Source: Roseospira marina
GTDB taxonomy: Bacteria > Pseudomonadota > Alphaproteobacteria > Rhodospirillales > Rhodospirillaceae
NCBI RefSeq assembly: GCF_014197855.1
Contig: NZ_JACIGJ010000014.1
Coordinates: 1 to 64,000 of the forward strand
Direction of reading: 5' to 3'
Length of the DNA: 64,000 nucleotides
Both the position numbers and the translations under genes were made by a program. Numbering within the stretch: position 1 is the stretch's first letter; each line of letters opens with the position of its first letter. Positions 7,708 to 17,627 of this stretch are shown in pieces. Under the pieces are notes generated by a model that saw nothing but the letters and a program-made list of their open reading frames with translations, did not search any database and was not told the origin of the DNA.

Positions 7708-9197
7708 GCGAGGCACAAAACCTTCAGGACTCCGCCGCCGGCACCCAAGTCGCGGAGGGTCCGAGCCTGCTGGATCAGGCCATCGCCGCCACCAAGCAGA
7801 CCGAGCCCGATCGCGCGCAGGAGCTGATCCGCACCCTGACGGAACAGGCGATGAAGGGGACCATCACCTTCTCGCGCAACCTGACGCAGACCTTCAACGA
7901 GGCCATTACGGCGATCGACCGGCAGTTGTCGGAACAGCTTGCGGCGATCATGCATCACGAGAAGTTCCGCCAGCTCGAAGGTAGCTGGCGCGGCCTGCAC
8001 TACCTCGTGATGAACACGGAGACCTCGACGAACCTGAAGATCCGCGTGCTGAACGCCACCAAGCGTGAACTGCACAAGGACCTGACCCGCGCCGTCGAGT
8101 TCGACCAGAGCGGCTTGTTCCGGAAGATCTACGAAAACGAATTCGGCACCCCGGGCGGCGAGCCCTACGGGTCGCTCATCGGCGACTTCGAGTTCACGAA
8201 CCACCCCGAAGATCTCGAACTGCTGTCCGGCCTGTCGAGTGTGGCCGCGGCCTCGTTCGCGCCGTTGATCTCAGCCGCCGCGCCCGAGCTGTTCGGCATG
8301 AACGACTTCACCGAACTGTCCAAGCCGCGCGATCTGGCGAAGATCTTCGACTCCATGGAGTACGGCAAGTGGCGCGGCTTCCGCGACAGCGAGGACAGCC
8401 GCTTCGTCACGCTCACCATGCCGCGCGTCCTGGCGCGCCTGCCCTACGGTCAGGCCACCAAGACGATCGAGGAGTTCGACTACGAGGAAGCGCCGTTCAG
8501 CGCGGATGGTTCGCCCCGGCAGATGGACCATGAGCACTATTGCTGGATGAACTCGGCCTATGCCATGGGCGTGCGCCTGACCAGCGCGTTCTCCAACTAC
8601 GGCTGGTGCACCGCGATCCGGGGCGCGGAGGGCGGCGGCAAGGTCGAGGGCCTGCCGACGCACAACTTCATCAGCGACGACGGCGACACCGACGCCCAGT
8701 GCCCGACCGAGGTCGGCATCACGGATCGGCGCGAGGCCGAGCTGTCCAAGCTGGGCTTTCTGCCGCTGTGTCACTACAAGAACTCGGACTATGCCGTGTT
8801 CTTCGGGGCGCAGACCACGCAGAAGCCGAAGAAGTACGACCGGCCGGAAGCCACGGCGAACGCTGCCATTTCTGCCCGCCTGCCGTACATCATGGCCACG
8901 TCGCGGTTCGCCCATTACCTGAAGGTCATGGCGCGCGACAAGATCGGCTCCTTCATGGAGGCGCCGGACTGCGAGGCCTGGCTGAACCGCTGGATCATGA
9001 ACTACGTCAACGCGAAGGAGGGCGCCGACCAGGAGTTGCGCGCCCAGTACCCCCTGCGCGAGGCGGCCGTTCAGGTCCGCGAGATTCCGGGGCAGCCGGG
9101 CGCATACAACGCCGTGGCCTATCTGCGGCCGTGGCTCCAGATGGAGGAACTGACCACCTCCATGCGGCTCGTGGCGCGCATTCCAAAGCAGGTCTAA
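7704..9197 (+). CDS. tssC: T6SS contractile sheath large subunit TssC
   Basis: 497 residues, normal length for TssC/VipB. Recognisable blocks are [92 protein letters not shown] (here preceded by MATS) and a C-terminal [31 protein letters not shown]. It is coupled to tssB by a 4-base overlap. It forms the sheath with TssB in the cytoplasm. Confidence 0.96.
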   Translation: MSEAQNLQDSAAGTQVAEGPSLLDQAIAATKQTEPDRAQELIRTLTEQAMKGTITFSRNLTQTFNEAITAIDRQLSEQLAAIMHHEKFRQLEGSWRGLHYLVMNTETSTNLKIRVLNATKRELHKDLTRAVEFDQSGLFRKIYENEFGTPGGEPYGSLIGDFEFTNHPEDLELLSGLSSVAAASFAPLISAAAPELFGMNDFTELSKPRDLAKIFDSMEYGKWRGFRDSEDSRFVTLTMPRVLARLPYGQATKTIEEFDYEEAPFSADGSPRQMDHEHYCWMNSAYAMGVRLTSAFSNYGWCTAIRGAEGGGKVEGLPTHNFISDDGDTDAQCPTEVGITDRREAELSKLGFLPLCHYKNSDYAVFFGAQTTQKPKKYDRPEATANAAISARLPYIMATSRFAHYLKVMARDKIGSFMEAPDCEAWLNRWIMNYVNAKEGADQELRAQYPLREAAVQVREIPGQPGAYNAVAYLRPWLQMEELTTSMRLVARIPKQV

Positions 9198-9345
9198 CGG
9201 CCCGTTGGGGCAAACGGGGGCGCGGCGGACCGCGCCCCCGGGGCCTCGTCAGGCTTCACGGTTCGGTGGATCGGGGTTCGGTCGTCGTGCCGCCATCACG
9301 AAAGCTGCACGACCGGAGGGAAGGCGAGCCGATGGGGAAGGCGAC

Positions 9346-10995
9346 GTGACATCCGGACCCGGTGACACCGTAACCCGGAAGGCCGCCGCCCGAACAGGGG
9401 CCGCGGCGGAGCCAGGGGCCGGGCCCGCCGTGTCCGCGCGTGTGCGGGCCGGGCTGTCCGGTGTGTTGACCGGTCCAGGACATGCCTCCGGCAGCGGCCC
9501 AAAACGCGCCTCCGGCGGCATCGCCGCCCGTCCGGGTGCTCTACATCCCGAAGCCCTTCATCCGGATGCCTTGGCCCGGTTCCTGGCGATGGACCGCTGG
9601 GAGCTCGCCCTGGTGGCCTGGATCGGCACCGACCGCACGGTCGGGCGGGAGCGGTCCCGTCTGATGGCCGCCATCGACCGCGATATCGCGCTGATCGACC
9701 GGCTGCTGTCGGCGCAGTTGGACGCGATCCTGCACCATCCCCGGTTTCAGAAGCTGGAGTCCTCCTGGCGCGGCCTGCGCTATCTGGTGGGCTCCACCGA
9801 AGGCGACGACATGGTGCGCATCCGCGTGCTGGATCTGCGCTGGACGGAGCTCTGCCGCGATCTGGAGCGTGCTCTGGAATTCGACCAGAGCCAGTTGTTC
9901 CAGAAGATCTACGAGGACGAATTCGGCACCCCCGGCGGAGAGCCCTACGGCTTGTTGTTGGGGGACTACGCCGTCCAGCACCGCATGGACAAGACCCACA
10001 GCACCGACGACGTCGCCGCGCTGAAGGCCATGTCCGGTGTCTGCGCGGCGGCGTTCGCGCCGATGGTCGTGGGCTGCACGCCCGCCCTGTTGGGGCTGGA
10101 TTCCTTCGGCGAGCTGACGGCGCCGATCCGCCTCGCCGGGTTGTTCGACAGCCCGGACTATGACCGCTGGCGCGGGTTGCGGGCGGGTGACGACAGCCGG
10201 TTCCTCGGTGTCGTCCTGCCCACCACGCTGATGCGCGACGCTCACCGCGATGACGGCAGCGGGACCCAGCCGTTCCGCTACGCCGAGGACGTCTCGGCCC
10301 CGGATGCCTCGGACTGGCTTTGGGCCTCGCCGGTGTACGCCTTCGGCCGCATGGCCATCCGCGCCTTCGTCGAAAGCCGCTGGTTCGGCACCATCCGGGG
10401 CGCGCGCCGCGACGAACTGGGCGGTGGCCTGGTCGAGGACTTGCAGGCTCCGGACTACGGTACCGATCGCCCGGGCCTCGCGCAGCGCATCCCGGTGACG
10501 GTCGCCCTGCCCGACATGCGCGAGAGCGAGCTGGCCGAGGTCGGCCTGATTCCGCTGTCGGCACACCAGCACACGCCGTTCGCGGTGTTCCGTGCGGTCG
10601 GCTCGATTCAGGCGCCCAAACGCTACGATCGGGCGGAGGCCGGCATCAACGCCCGCCTGTCCGCGATGCTGCACTACATGCTGTGCGTTTCGCGCTTCGC
10701 CCATCTGCTCAAGGTCATGGTGCGCGACAAGGTGGGGTCGTTCGCCAGCCCTGAGGAGTGTGAGTTGTACCTGCACAACAAGCTGATCCAGTATGTCCAG
10801 AGCCGCGCCACCGCCTCCTTCCTGGAAAAGGCCAAGCGGCCCCTGCGCGAAGCGTCGGTGTCCGTGCGGGAACTGCCGGGCCGGCCGGGGGTCTTCACCT
10901 GCACCTGTCATATCGTGCCGCACTTCCAGGTCGATCAGGTCCACAGCAGCTTCCGGCTGGAGCTGGACACCACGCCGCTGCGGACCGGCACCTGA
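9346..10995 (+). CDS. second TssC-family sheath protein (TssC40-like)
   Basis: About 549 residues from a GTG start at 9346, chosen for the GGAAGG a few bases upstream; the frame is open from a TTG at 9205, so the start is uncertain. Residues ~90 onward align by eye with the preceding Tss[88 protein letters not shown]. The ends and the middle have diverged strongly. Agrobacterium and Rhizobium T6SS loci also carry two adjacent TssC paralogues (TssC41 and TssC40) in this order, so a conserved auxiliary sheath or baseplate-related role is likely. A 148-base gap separates it from tssC. Confidence 0.85.
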   Translation: MTSGPGDTVTRKAAARTGAAAEPGAGPAVSARVRAGLSGVLTGPGHASGSGPKRASGGIAARPGALHPEALHPDALARFLAMDRWELALVAWIGTDRTVGRERSRLMAAIDRDIALIDRLLSAQLDAILHHPRFQKLESSWRGLRYLVGSTEGDDMVRIRVLDLRWTELCRDLERALEFDQSQLFQKIYEDEFGTPGGEPYGLLLGDYAVQHRMDKTHSTDDVAALKAMSGVCAAAFAPMVVGCTPALLGLDSFGELTAPIRLAGLFDSPDYDRWRGLRAGDDSRFLGVVLPTTLMRDAHRDDGSGTQPFRYAEDVSAPDASDWLWASPVYAFGRMAIRAFVESRWFGTIRGARRDELGGGLVEDLQAPDYGTDRPGLAQRIPVTVALPDMRESELAEVGLIPLSAHQHTPFAVFRAVGSIQAPKRYDRAEAGINARLSAMLHYMLCVSRFAHLLKVMVRDKVGSFASPEECELYLHNKLIQYVQSRATASFLEKAKRPLREASVSVRELPGRPGVFTCTCHIVPHFQVDQVHSSFRLELDTTPLRTGT

Positions 10996-11047
10996 GCGTG
11001 TCGGCGCCGCCCGTTCCATTCGTTCCGCGTCCCGGGGAGACTCACCG

Positions 11048-11878
11048 ATGAGCGCCAGCACCGCCACCGATCTGTTCCAATCCGGCGACCTCGATGGGGC
11101 CATCGCGGCCCTGACGGCCGTCGTGAAGTCCAGCCCCACCGATGTGCAGGCCCGCGCCCGACTGGCGGAGATGCTCTGTTTCACCGGGGAGATCGACCGC
11201 GCCGACAAGATGATGGAAGTGGTCGGCAAGCAGGACACCGATCATGCCGTCGGCATCGCTCTGTTCCGCCGCGTGATGCGCGGCGCCATTCAGCGCGAGC
11301 AGGTGTTCCGGGAGGGCCGCGCGCCGGAGTTCATCGGTGAGCCCAATGCGTGCCTTCAGGCGCATCTGCGGGCGCTGACGGCGCTGCGGGCGGACGACAT
11401 GGCCGGCGTGCGCGCCGCCCTGGAGGAGGCGGAGGAGGTTCGCCCTTCCGTGATCGGTACTGCCGGGGAGACGCCGTTCACCGACCTGCGCGACCTGGAC
11501 GACCTGACCGCCAACGTGCTGGAGGTCATTGCCGCCAGCGGCACGTACTATTGGGTCAGCTTCGACCGTCTGGTCAGCCTGGACTTCCACGCGCCCGAGC
11601 GGCCGCGCGACCTGATCTGGCGCCGCGCCTCCATCGAGATCGCCGAGGGGCCCGAGGGCGAGGTCTTCATCCCCGCGCTGTACATGCCGCCGCCGGGGGT
11701 GGAGACGCGGTCCGACCACAAGCTCGGCCGCGTGACGGAATGGATCGGCGACGAGGACGCCGGCCCCATCCTGGGCCTTGGCCAACGCTGCTGGCTGGTG
11801 GGCGAGACCGACCATCCGATCATGGACCTGGGGACGCTCAGCCTGCCGACCAATGCGCCGGCGGCGCCGGAGGCGTAA
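11048..11878 (+). CDS. tagJ: T6SS accessory protein TagJ (ImpE/SciE)
   Basis: 276 residues from the ATG at 11048, with GGGGAG about 8 bases upstream. The N-terminal half is a TPR-like helical repeat (ATDLFQSGDLDGAIAALTAVVKSSPTDVQARARLAEMLCFTGEIDRADKMM). The C-terminal half has the ImpE block (WVSFDRLVSLDFHAPERPRDLIWRRASIEIA; VFIPALYM). TagJ binds the TssB N-terminus and the ClpV machinery in some systems and is found with a subset of T6SS. It lies between the second tssC and tssE, as in Agrobacterium-type clusters. Confidence 0.92.
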   Translation: MSASTATDLFQSGDLDGAIAALTAVVKSSPTDVQARARLAEMLCFTGEIDRADKMMEVVGKQDTDHAVGIALFRRVMRGAIQREQVFREGRAPEFIGEPNACLQAHLRALTALRADDMAGVRAALEEAEEVRPSVIGTAGETPFTDLRDLDDLTANVLEVIAASGTYYWVSFDRLVSLDFHAPERPRDLIWRRASIEIAEGPEGEVFIPALYMPPPGVETRSDHKLGRVTEWIGDEDAGPILGLGQRCWLVGETDHPIMDLGTLSLPTNAPAAPEA

Positions 11879-11882
11879 CGCC

Positions 11883-12383
11883 ATGGCCTATGGCGCGCTG
11901 AAGCAACCGCCGCTGCCGTCCCTGCTCGACCGGTTGCGCGACGACGACGCGGTCGACGCGCTGACGGGCCCCAACGCCTCCGTCACGCGCCAGGTGGAGG
12001 CGTTGCGCCGCGCCGTGCGCCGCGACCTGGAACTGCTGCTGAACACGCGCGTCCGCTGCATCTCGCCGCCCGCCGACCTGGACGAAGTGCGGCAATCGGT
12101 GGTCGACTACGGCATTCCGGACTTCACGGGCGAGGACATGGCCGCGCCGGAGCACCGCGACGGCCTGCGCCGGGCGATTGAGGCGGCGATCCGCCGCTTC
12201 GAACCCCGCTTCCTTCAGGTGTCGGTCACCCTCTCCGGCGAAACGAACATGGAAGACCGCCGCCTTTGCTTTCGGATCGAGGCCCTGATGCGGGCCTATC
12301 CCTCACCGGAGCCGGTGGTGTTCGACAGCTTCATGGACCCCGTCACCCGCGACATGGAGGTACGACCCGGCGACCATGGTTGA
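11883..12383 (+). CDS. tssE: T6SS baseplate protein TssE (gp25-like)
   Basis: 166 residues; the ATG at 11883 is 4 bases after the tagJ stop. It contains the gp25/lysozyme-like fold motifs: SLLDRL near the start, VRRDLELLLNTRVRC, VDYGIPDF and AAIRRFEPRFLQVSVTL. TssE is a wedge component of the baseplate that initiates sheath assembly together with TssF, TssG and TssK. The stop overlaps the tssF start by 8 bases. No gene for TssK is in the window. Confidence 0.95.
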   Translation: MAYGALKQPPLPSLLDRLRDDDAVDALTGPNASVTRQVEALRRAVRRDLELLLNTRVRCISPPADLDEVRQSVVDYGIPDFTGEDMAAPEHRDGLRRAIEAAIRRFEPRFLQVSVTLSGETNMEDRRLCFRIEALMRAYPSPEPVVFDSFMDPVTRDMEVRPGDHG

Positions 12384-14202
12384 TGACCTTCTGCCGCATT
12401 ACCAGTCCGAACTGACCGCGATCCGCCGCCTCGCCGGGGCCTTCGCCGCCGCCAACCCGAAGATCGCTGGCCGTCTGCGGCTGTCGGAGACGGTGGCTGA
12501 GGACCCCCACGTCGCCCGCCTGATCGAAAGCTTCGCCTTCCTGACCGGGCGCATCCGGCTGAAGCTGGACGATACTTTCCCCGAGCTGACCGACGCCCTG
12601 CTGGGGGTGCTGTATCCCCACTTTCTGGCGCCGATCCCGTCCATGGCGGTGGTCGGGATGACCTGTCAGGCGGACCTGTCCGGCGGCTATACCGTGGCGC
12701 GCGGCACCGAGATCGACACCAGTCCGGCTCATGGGGAGCCCTGCCGCTTCCGCACCGGCTATGACACCACCCTGTGGCCCGTGCGGTTGCAGGCGGCCGC
12801 CCTGGCCTCGCGCCCGTTCCAGGCGCCCAACAACCCGCGCGCCGGGTCCGCCGTCGCCTGTTTGCGCCTGACCTTCCAATGCCTCCAACCGGAGCAGACC
12901 TTTTCAGCGTTGGGCGTGGACCGGCTCCGGCTGTTCCTGAGGGGCGCGCCGCACGAGAGCTTTCCGCTGTACGAGCTGTTGCTGAACAACACGGTGTCGG
13001 TGGCGCTGGCCGACACGCCGGAGGACCGCGCGCCGGTGATCCTGCCGCCGGATGTGGTGCGGCCGGTCGGCTTCGCCGAGGACGAGGGCCTCTTGCCCTG
13101 GTCGGCGCGCTCCGCGCCGGGCTATCGGCTGCTGAGCGAGTTCTTCGCCTTCCCGGAGAAGTTCCTGTTCGTCGATCTGGCCGGCCTCGACGCCAAGGTG
13201 ATGCTGAACGCGGGCAACACGCTGGAGGTCTTCGTCTACCTCGACCGCACGTTCGGTGACCTGGAGCGGACCGTGTCGGCGGGCAGCTTCGCGCTGGGGT
13301 GCACGCCGGTGGTGAATCTGATCCGCCAGCGGGCCGAGCCGATCGACGTTACCCAGGCCATGTCGGACTACCGGGTGATCCCGGACTCGCGCCGGCCCAA
13401 GGGGCTGGAGGTCTACCGGGTCGAGCGCGTGACGGCCACCAGTCCGGACGACGACACGGTGGAGGTGCGGCCGTTCTACGGCGTCTCCCATGGGCTGGGC
13501 GATCCAGACGACGGGCGGCCGTGGTACTGGATGACCGACCGCCGGCCCGGGGTCACGGACGACACCGGGACCGAGGTCTATCTGGGGCTCGTCGATCTGG
13601 ATTTCGAGCGTGCCAACCGCGACGGCTGGGTGCTGTCGGTGGAGACGCTGTGCATCAACCGGGACCTGCCGAACCGGCTGCCCTTCGGTGGCGGCAACCC
13701 GAAGATGGCGCTGAACCAGGCTTCGGCGGCGGTGATCGGGGTCACGGCGCTGACCGCGCCGACCCGGACGCTGCGGCCGGGCGGCGGCCCCGGTGGGCGC
13801 TGGCAACTGGTGTCCCATCTCGCGCTCAACCATCTGTCCCTGGCCGGTGGGGACGAGGCGGTGCATGCCCTGCGGGAGATCCTGGCGCTGTATGATGTGC
13901 GCGGCACGGCGGAGACGCGGGCGCTGGTCGAAAGCGTCGTGGGGATGTCCACGACCCAGGGCGTGGCGCGCACCCACGCGCGGGTCGGGGCCGCCATGGC
14001 GCGCGGCCTGGACGTCGCGCTGGAGCTGGACGAGCGGGCGACACCCGCCACCGGGACGTTCCTGTTCGCCAGCGTGCTGGATCACTTCCTCGGGCTGTAC
14101 TGTTCGATCAACTCGTTCACGCGCCTGTCGGTGTCCGTGCGGGGGCGGCCGGGTGTGCTGCGGCGGTTCGCGCCGCGCTCCGGCACGCGGGTCATGCTGT
14201 GA
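12376..14202 (+). CDS. tssF: T6SS baseplate protein TssF (VasA/ImpG)
   Basis: 608 residues, usual for TssF. Family blocks include the start DLLPHYQSELTAIRRLAGAFAAANPKIAGRLRL, VARLIESFAFLTGRIRLKLDDTFPELTDALLGVLYPHFLAPIPSM, and the C-terminal GTFLFASVLDHFLGLYCSINSFTRL. TssF forms the baseplate wedge with TssG and TssE. It overlaps tssE by 8 bases and tssG by 4, so the three proteins are probably made in fixed ratio. Confidence 0.96.
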   Translation: MVDDLLPHYQSELTAIRRLAGAFAAANPKIAGRLRLSETVAEDPHVARLIESFAFLTGRIRLKLDDTFPELTDALLGVLYPHFLAPIPSMAVVGMTCQADLSGGYTVARGTEIDTSPAHGEPCRFRTGYDTTLWPVRLQAAALASRPFQAPNNPRAGSAVACLRLTFQCLQPEQTFSALGVDRLRLFLRGAPHESFPLYELLLNNTVSVALADTPEDRAPVILPPDVVRPVGFAEDEGLLPWSARSAPGYRLLSEFFAFPEKFLFVDLAGLDAKVMLNAGNTLEVFVYLDRTFGDLERTVSAGSFALGCTPVVNLIRQRAEPIDVTQAMSDYRVIPDSRRPKGLEVYRVERVTATSPDDDTVEVRPFYGVSHGLGDPDDGRPWYWMTDRRPGVTDDTGTEVYLGLVDLDFERANRDGWVLSVETLCINRDLPNRLPFGGGNPKMALNQASAAVIGVTALTAPTRTLRPGGGPGGRWQLVSHLALNHLSLAGGDEAVHALREILALYDVRGTAETRALVESVVGMSTTQGVARTHARVGAAMARGLDVALELDERATPATGTFLFASVLDHFLGLYCSINSFTRLSVSVRGRPGVLRRFAPRSGTRVML

Positions 14203-15308
14203 CGGCCGCGCCGCCGAAGGGGGCGCCGGGACCGGCGGATCGGTCGGGCGTGATGGGGCGCTTGGCGGCCGAGCCGCACCGGTTCACGTTCTTGCAGGCG
14301 GTGCGTCTGTGGCAGCGCGAGGCGCGGCGCACCGGCACCGGGCGGCCGGTGGGGGGCGATGCGCCGCCCGACCAGGAGGCGGTGCGGCTGCTGGCGCATC
14401 AGGCGCTCAGCTTCCAGCCCGGTCAGGTCGCGCCGCCACGCCGCCGCGACACCAACGAGCACGGCATGCCGCACATCGCAGCCACGTTCATGGGCCTGAC
14501 CGGGCCGAACGGGGCACTGCCGCAGTACTACACCGAGATGGTCCTGCAGCGGTCGCGCGAGCACGATACGGCGATGCAGGCGTTTTTCGACCTGTTCAAT
14601 CACCGTCTGCTGTCGCTGTTCTGGCGCGCCTGCGCCAAGTACCGGCTCGACCTGTCCTATGAACTGCAGCCGGAGACGGGCCGGCCCGACCCGGTGACGC
14701 AGGGGCTGCTGTCGCTGGTCGGGCTGGGGCTGCCGGGGCTGACCGGGCGGCTGCCGGTCGAGGACGAGCGCATCCTGTACTACGGCGGCCATTTCAGCCG
14801 TCGCCCGCCGTCGGCCGTCGGGCTGGAGCAGATTCTGAGTGACTATTTCGGCCGCCCTGTGACCGTGGAGCAGTTCCACGGCCGCTGGCTGTACCTGCCG
14901 CCGGAGGAGCAGACCCGGCTGGGCGATCCGAAGGGCTGCCGTCTCGGCGTCGACACCGTGGCCGGCAACCGGGTGTGGGACGTGCAGGGGAGCCTGCGGC
15001 TGCGCATCGGGCCGCTGGATTGGGAGGGCTTCCGCGCCTTCCAGCCGGGCGGGCGGAATCTGGAGCGGCTGGCCGCGCTGGCGCGGCTGTACGTGGGGCC
15101 GGAGTACGCCTTCGACGTCCAGGTGGTGCTGGCGCGCGAGGCGGTGCCGCGCCTTCAGATGCCCAAAGGGGAGCCGAAGGGCGGCGACGCGCCGGAGGGC
15201 GGGCTGCGCCTGGGCTGGAACACCTGGATGGTGCACGAGACGCCGCGCCACGACGCCGAGGAGGCCGTGTTCCTGATCCGCGACCTGGAGCCCGGCCCGC
15301 TGGCGTGA
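14199..15308 (+). CDS. tssG: T6SS baseplate protein TssG (VasB/ImpH)
   Basis: 369 residues from a GTG at 14199 that overlaps the tssF stop (GTGA). Motifs are LAAEPHRFTFLQAVRLWQRE, the conserved MPHIAATFMGLTGPNGALPQYYTEMVLQR, a Phe/Asp-rich FFDLFNHRLLSLFWRA, and YYGGHFSRRPPSAVGLEQILSDYFGRPV. TssG is a core baseplate protein. It is the last T6SS gene here: two GC-rich hairpins and the convergent transketolase gene follow. The membrane complex, ATPase, Hcp and spike genes must lie elsewhere if the system works. Confidence 0.95.
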   Translation: MTAAPPKGAPGPADRSGVMGRLAAEPHRFTFLQAVRLWQREARRTGTGRPVGGDAPPDQEAVRLLAHQALSFQPGQVAPPRRRDTNEHGMPHIAATFMGLTGPNGALPQYYTEMVLQRSREHDTAMQAFFDLFNHRLLSLFWRACAKYRLDLSYELQPETGRPDPVTQGLLSLVGLGLPGLTGRLPVEDERILYYGGHFSRRPPSAVGLEQILSDYFGRPVTVEQFHGRWLYLPPEEQTRLGDPKGCRLGVDTVAGNRVWDVQGSLRLRIGPLDWEGFRAFQPGGRNLERLAALARLYVGPEYAFDVQVVLAREAVPRLQMPKGEPKGGDAPEGGLRLGWNTWMVHETPRHDAEEAVFLIRDLEPGPLA

Positions 15309-15352
15309 GGCAGGGCGTTACACACGCGCCAAAACGGCAAGCCGCTTGGACG

Positions 15353-15374
15353 CCCTCCCCTGGATAGGGGAGGG
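15353..15374. terminator. GC-rich hairpin, possible bidirectional terminator (1)
   Basis: Inverted repeat CCCTCCCC / GGGGAGGG (8 bp stem, 6-base loop) between the converging tssG and transketolase genes. There is no T-tract, so termination is inferred from position only. Confidence 0.5.
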
Positions 15375-15429
15375 CCGGGGTGGGGTTGATGCCGAGACAC
15401 GCACCCGACGGGCCGCAGCCCCCTCCCAG

Positions 15430-15450
15430 CCTCCCCCCGACGGGGGGAGG
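15430..15450. terminator. GC-rich hairpin, possible bidirectional terminator (2)
   Basis: Inverted repeat CCTCCCCCC / GGGGGGAGG (9 bp stem, GAC loop) about 20 bases past the transketolase stop. The C-rich/G-rich character resembles dispersed intergenic repeats seen in alphaproteobacteria. No T-tract. Confidence 0.5.
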
Positions 15451-15471
15451 AGGCCGGCGGCGGGTGTCGCC

Positions 15472-17475
15472 TTACAGCTTCGCCTTGGCGGCGGCGGTCA
15501 CGGCTTCGGCGGTGATGCCGAAGTGCAGGTACAGGTCCGGCGCCGGGCCGGAGGCGCCGAAGCCCTCCATGCCGATGAAGGTGCCGGCCTCGCCCAGCCA
15601 ACGCTCCCAGCCCAGGCCACCGGCGGCTTCGACCGCCACGCGGACGGTGCCGGGGCCCAGCACGCGGTCGCGGTAGCTCTGGTCCTGCTTGGCGAACAGC
15701 TCCCAGCAGGGCATGGAGACCACGGCGGTCGGGATCCCCTCGGCCTGAAGCGCGGCGCGCGCGTCCATGGCGATGGTGACTTCGGAGCCGGTGGCCAGCA
15801 GCGTGACCTTGCGGGCGCCGCCCCCGGCCTCGGCCAGGACATAGGCGCCCTTGGCGCTCGGCATGGCCTCGGTGTCGGGGCTGCGCAGGGTCGGCAGGCC
15901 CTGGCGGCTGAGGGCCAGGATGCTCGGGCCGCCCTTGTTCTGCAGCGCCAGCGCCCAGCATTCGGCGGTCTCGACCGCGTCGGCGGGGCGGAACATCAGC
16001 ACGTTCGGCATGGCGCGCAGGGATGCCAGATGCTCGACCGGCTGGTGGGTCGGGCCGTCCTCGCCTAGGCCGATGGAGTCGTGGGTCATGACGTGCACCA
16101 CCCGGATGCCCATCAGCGCCGCGAGGCGGATCGACGGCCGGCAGTAGTCCGCGAACACCAGGAAGGTGCCGCCGTAGGGGATGAACTCGCCGTGCAGGGC
16201 GAGGCCGTTCATGGCGGCGGCCATGCCGTGCTCCCGCACCCCGTAGTAGATGTAGGACCCGGCGTAGTCCGGCGGCGTCACCGGCTCCTGACCCGCGACC
16301 TTGGTGTTGTTGGAGCCGGTCAGGTCGGCCGAGCCGCCCACCAGCGTTGGCACCGCCGGCACCAGCACCTCCAGCGCCTTCTGCGACGCGACGCGGGAGG
16401 CGATTTTCGGCTTGTCGGCGATCAAGGCGGCGATGTGCGCCTTCAGCCCGGTGTCCCACCCCTCGGGCAGGTCGCCGGACAGGGCGGCGGTCATGGCGTC
16501 GCGCACGGCGGGGTCGGCGGCGGCCAGACGGCCCTCCCAGTCGGCACGGGCCTTGGCGCCGCGCGCACCGGCGGCGCGCCACGCCTTCAGGGCATCGGCC
16601 GGCAGCTCGAACGGCCCGTGGGTCCAGCCGAGGCCGGAGCGGGCGGCGGCGATCTCGTCATCGCCCAGGGGCGCGCCGTGGGTGGCAGATGTGCCCTGCT
16701 TGGTGGGCGCACCCTTGCCGATCACGGTCTTGCACGCGATCAGGCTGGGGGTGTCCGTGGCCTGCGCGGCGGCGATGGCGGCGGCGATGGCCTCCGGGTC
16801 GTGGCCGTCGATGCGGGTGGTGTCCCAGCCGCTGGCGGCGAAACGGGCCAGATGGTCATCCGAGGTCGACAGGCTGGTCGGGCCGTCGATCGAAATGCTG
16901 TTGTCGTCCCACAGCACGATCAGCTTGCCCAACTTCAGGTGACCGGCCAGCGAGATCGCCTCTTGGCTGATGCCCTCCATCAGGCAGCCGTCGCCCGCGA
17001 TCACATAGGTGTAGTGGTCGGTCAGGTCGGCGCCGAAGCGGGCGGCGGCCATGCGCTCGCCCAGCGCCATGCCGACCGAGGTCGCGATCCCCTGGCCGAG
17101 CGGGCCGGTGGTCACCTCGATGCCCGGCGCGTGGCCGTATTCGGGATGCCCCGCCGTCTTGCTGCCGAGCTGACGGAAGTTCTTCAGGTCCTCGATCTCC
17201 ATGCCCGGCATGCCGGTCAGGTAGGACAGCGCGTACAGCAGCATGGAGCCATGCCCGGCCGACAGCACGAAGCGGTCGCGGTCCGGCCAGGTCGGGTTGG
17301 CGGCGTCGAATTTCAGGACGCGCGTGAACAGCACCGTCGCCACGTCCGCCATGCCCATGGGCATGCCGGGATGGCCCGACTTGGCGGCCTGGACCGCGTC
17401 GGCGGCCAGGAAGCGGATGCAGTTGGCCATGTCCGCGTGGCTGGCGGTGGCCGCGGGGGAAGTCTGGTGCGTCAT
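15472..17475 (-). CDS. tkt: transketolase
   Basis: 667 residues, normal for transketolase. The ATG at 17475 (MTHQTSP) has GAGGAA 7 bases upstream. Visible signatures are [10 protein letters not shown] (His35), [12 protein letters not shown], the thiamine diphosphate/metal motif [22 protein letters not shown], the HGAPLG loop and the pyrimidine-domain [12 protein letters not shown]. It moves two-carbon units between sugar phosphates in the Calvin cycle and pentose phosphate pathway. It is third in a minus-strand set after glpX and phosphoribulokinase, which suggests a Calvin-cycle (CbbT) role, although RuBisCO genes are not in the window. Confidence 0.97.
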   Translation of the reverse strand: MTHQTSPAATASHADMANCIRFLAADAVQAAKSGHPGMPMGMADVATVLFTRVLKFDAANPTWPDRDRFVLSAGHGSMLLYALSYLTGMPGMEIEDLKNFRQLGSKTAGHPEYGHAPGIEVTTGPLGQGIATSVGMALGERMAAARFGADLTDHYTYVIAGDGCLMEGISQEAISLAGHLKLGKLIVLWDDNSISIDGPTSLSTSDDHLARFAASGWDTTRIDGHDPEAIAAAIAAAQATDTPSLIACKTVIGKGAPTKQGTSATHGAPLGDDEIAAARSGLGWTHGPFELPADALKAWRAAGARGAKARADWEGRLAAADPAVRDAMTAALSGDLPEGWDTGLKAHIAALIADKPKIASRVASQKALEVLVPAVPTLVGGSADLTGSNNTKVAGQEPVTPPDYAGSYIYYGVREHGMAAAMNGLALHGEFIPYGGTFLVFADYCRPSIRLAALMGIRVVHVMTHDSIGLGEDGPTHQPVEHLASLRAMPNVLMFRPADAVETAECWALALQNKGGPSILALSRQGLPTLRSPDTEAMPSAKGAYVLAEAGGGARKVTLLATGSEVTIAMDARAALQAEGIPTAVVSMPCWELFAKQDQSYRDRVLGPGTVRVAVEAAGGLGWERWLGEAGTFIGMEGFGASGPAPDLYLHFGITAEAVTAAAKAKL

Positions 17476-17627
17476 GGAGCGTTCCTCGTCACGCTGGTCC
17501 ACCGACCGGCCGGTGTGCCGGGGCGGCGGAATCTTGCCGAACCGATCTTCAGGCCGGCTGGCGGAGTGAAGACGGTCGGCGGCGGCATGATCGCGTTGGA
17601 CCATGCTCCGCCGCCGATCGCAAGTCT

